Positions 62,303-64,000 of a stretch of 64,000 nt of DNA are shown here, piece after piece. Under the pieces are notes generated by a model. It made no database searches. It was given only the letters and a program-made list of their open reading frames with translations, and was not told the DNA's origin. How positions within the stretch are numbered: the first letter of the stretch is position 1; each line of letters begins with the position of its first letter. The position numbers and the translations under genes are program-made. This DNA is from Myxococcales bacterium (GTDB taxonomy: Bacteria > Myxococcota > Kuafuiibacteriia > Kuafuiibacteriales > Kuafuiibacteriaceae), in the NCBI GenBank assembly GCA_019634385.1, contig JAHQVK010000093.1, forward strand, positions 1-64,000, written 5' to 3'.

Positions 62303-62882
62303 TACCATTTGTCTTTTCCTCACACTGTTCGTCTTTAGTGTTCCTTGCTTCGGCCAATCTGAGCGGGGGGAAGATCCATCCTCCATCACCAAGCAACAGC
62401 AAAGCAACTTGGCTGGCGAAGAGTCACTACCACCACCCTCCACGGGTAAATTGCTCGCCAAGAAAGAGCTTGAACTTGAGGCCAAAGGAGCAGAGCTAGA
62501 GCAAGCAACGAGAGACTTGGAGATCATCGAGAAGCGCATTGATGAAAAGCTCGCTCGGCTCGAGGCTGCCATCACTAAAAAAGAACAAATAGAAAAGGGT
62601 ATATTGACCGCTGCCGAACAAGAAAAGGCAGCCCGACTTGCGAAGTTGGTCGAAGTGACGGGAAAAATGCCTCCAGAAAGTGCAGCATTATATCTCGTAG
62701 AGTTATCTATCAAGACAGCCACGAAAGTTATTGCTGCACTTAAGTCAAGGAAGGGTGCCGCCATTCTAGCCGCCATGCCCGCCTCAAAAGCGGCTGAAAT
62801 TGGCCGAGAATATCTAGAGAGTGGAAAATCCAACCCTACAACCAATTCGTCTAAAAGAAGCAACAGCAGGGCTAAGCAGTAG
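62280..62882 (+). CDS. MotE-like secreted coiled-coil protein
   Basis: This 200-residue protein has a signal peptide (LFLTLFVFSVPCFG), a long charged coiled coil (LAKKELELEAKGAELEQATR) and a C-terminal MgtE-N-like domain, VTGKMPPESAALYLVELSIK with KGAAILAAMPASKAAEIGRE. That domain defines MotE-type chaperones of stator or stator-associated proteins. It replaces fliJ at the fliI 3' side. Function is by analogy. Confidence 0.75.
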   Translation: MRKLISSNTICLFLTLFVFSVPCFGQSERGEDPSSITKQQQSNLAGEESLPPPSTGKLLAKKELELEAKGAELEQATRDLEIIEKRIDEKLARLEAAITKKEQIEKGILTAAEQEKAARLAKLVEVTGKMPPESAALYLVELSIKTATKVIAALKSRKGAAILAAMPASKAAEIGREYLESGKSNPTTNSSKRSNSRAKQ

Positions 62883-62934
62883 GTTTAAAAACCCTTCCTA
62901 CTCCGACTCAACCTCAGCGGAGGATTTTGGGGTA

Positions 62935-64000
62935 GTGCTCAGTAGAGTCGTCCCTTCGCTCATCCATAGAGATGATCTGCCGCTCCTCTCCGTTGCTGAG
63001 GGAGGTCAATCTACCCAGTCATCGCTGACAGGGAAAACCACGCCCTCTCCTTCTGACGAGAAAGCTAGCCAGCCATCGGAGAAACAAGTCGCTGAACGCC
63101 CTAACCCCGATCACCACCGTGAACCGCACAATTTTGCAGAGAAAGAGCATTCCCCCACTTGGAAGGCACCAGCTCCCTCTAAAGCAGTTGAAACAGCACC
63201 GGAGCATATTGCAAAGAGCTCGGTCGTGCCCAATCCTGCTCCTTTCTCAGTGGATGGCCTCCTCTCCTCTGAAGCCATAGCCCATCCATCTCAGCCGGTT
63301 GTTTCCCAAGAACAATCGCCTCAGCAACCCGTTTTTGCCCCAATGGAAGACCCGGAGATCACGAGGGTTGCCAAGTATATCCAGCATCTTAGCGAACATA
63401 ACGACGGAGAGCTCACTGCACTCTCCTCTGTTGATAGATCGCCGGTCACTAGTGATCCTATGCCTGAGCAGACTCAAGCTTTTTCTGAACCGCTTGCAAG
63501 TACTATCGTCATAGATGAACATCTAGAAAAACATATAGCCGAGGCTCTTGCTTTAGAAGAACAACTCGCTGATGCTGAACTCCAAAACCAAGAATATATT
63601 CGCCGCCAAGTATCTATAGAGGATACGCGTATCCGCGCTTTGGCCTCAGCTCCTCAGGCCCAGATAGACTCCTTGAACACTGGTCTTGGCAACAATGGTG
63701 GGCAGGCGGGGTCTGGGTTTGGTCAATCATCTCAACAAAGTGCGTTTGGTTCAGGAACAAAAATAGTGACTAAGGGAGAAGCATCACCGGTCTTTTCTCC
63801 TCAAAATTTGCTTTCAGAAGCACCGAGATTAGAGACACACAAAGAGCCTTCTTCTCAACGAACTCGGAACGCTATCTACGCATCAATCGACAAACTCAAA
63901 GAGGCAGCAAAAAGTCGCCAGCTTCAAACCGGACGGCTTACACTGAATATACAAGTTGATGATGTTTCGCATGTAAAAATGAGTATTGTGCCACACGAAG
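62935..64000 (+). CDS. fliK: Hook-length control protein FliK, partial
   Basis: An open frame runs without a stop to the window edge, so the gene is cut at its 3' end. I read it from GTG at 62935, ten bases after GGAGGA (62919-62924). The visible 355 codons are Ser/Pro/Gln-rich, the usual disordered FliK N-terminus. The last codons read GRLTLNIQVDDVSHVKMSIV, which looks like the start of the conserved FliK C-terminal domain. FliK sets hook length and triggers the FlhB switch. A hook gene flgD should follow outside the window. Position after fliI and the MotE-like gene supports the call. Confidence 0.7.
   Translation, partial: MLSRVVPSLIHRDDLPLLSVAEGGQSTQSSLTGKTTPSPSDEKASQPSEKQVAERPNPDHHREPHNFAEKEHSPTWKAPAPSKAVETAPEHIAKSSVVPNPAPFSVDGLLSSEAIAHPSQPVVSQEQSPQQPVFAPMEDPEITRVAKYIQHLSEHNDGELTALSSVDRSPVTSDPMPEQTQAFSEPLASTIVIDEHLEKHIAEALALEEQLADAELQNQEYIRRQVSIEDTRIRALASAPQAQIDSLNTGLGNNGGQAGSGFGQSSQQSAFGSGTKIVTKGEASPVFSPQNLLSEAPRLETHKEPSSQRTRNAIYASIDKLKEAAKSRQLQTGRLTLNIQVDDVSHVKMSIVPHE

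Noticed and set aside
62264-62863. Leftward 199-residue frame opposite the MotE-like gene
   Set aside because: It is the complement of a strong coding frame with coiled-coil codon bias; the Ser-rich composition is a shadow.

Overview
The window reads as a chromosomal segment of a motile Gram-negative bacterium of the broad 'deltaproteobacterial' type (Myxococcota, Bdellovibrionota or a relative). This is inferred from L- and P-ring flagellar genes, several lipoproteins with clear lipoboxes, an ImuA/RecA-like protein, a UshA-like/cytochrome c-554 fusion, Fis-type regulators and sigma-54-type flagellar control. The lineage cannot be fixed from sequence reading alone. Positions 1-26 kb hold mixed housekeeping and envelope genes. 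Positions 26.2-64 kb are an almost unbroken flagellar and chemotaxis island.

1-8.4 kb: a tightly packed leftward run of two large beta-propeller-like lipoproteins, an FHA-domain protein fused to a CpaF/GspE-like ATPase fold whose catalytic motifs have eroded, a TPR-like membrane protein and a SAM methyltransferase. 8.4-18.9 kb: pyruvate phosphate dikinase, a glycine-zipper protein, the YchF GTPase, an ImuA-like protein, an MltD-like transglycosylase with two LysM domains, a multihaem cytochrome lipoprotein, a response-regulator diguanylate cyclase with an I-site, and a YqgE/AlgH protein. 18.9-26.2 kb: two tandem regulators that keep only the Fis helix-turn-helix of sigma-54 activators, a 1.7 kb gene-poor stretch, mutS, a five-unit tandem repeat in the mutS/queG divergent region, and queG.

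26.2-51.5 kb, leftward: fliS, fliD and fliC; an unknown small gene, fliW, flgL, flgK, flgN, flgM, a flgJ-LytM fusion, flgI, flgH, flgA, flgG and flgF; cheZ and cheY; fliA, flhG, flhF, flhA, flhB, fliR, fliQ, fliP, fliO, fliN, fliM and fliL. A fliJ-like gene sits alone on the other strand at 39.8 kb. 51.8-64 kb, rightward: an NtrC-family regulator with an intact GAFTGA motif; a TPR secreted protein, a degenerate sigma-54-AAA-like protein, flgB, flgC and fliE; then fliF, fliG, fliH, fliI, a MotE-like gene and a fliK-like gene that is open to the window edge. The set encodes the export gate, C-ring, MS-ring, rod, rings, junction, cap, filament, assembly chaperones, the FlgM/FliA checkpoint, FlhF/FlhG placement and CheY/CheZ signalling. 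Hook genes flgD and flgE, stator genes motA and motB, and csrA are not in the window.

The strongest unexplained signal is a family of ~112-116 bp elements at 22047-22158, 30564-30679 and 57450-57564, with an internally deleted copy at 21542-21578. They have terminal inverted repeats and three internal hairpins, one with a compensatory base change. All three full copies are intergenic and lie in the same orientation relative to flanking transcription: after mutS, before fliC, and between fliE and fliF.
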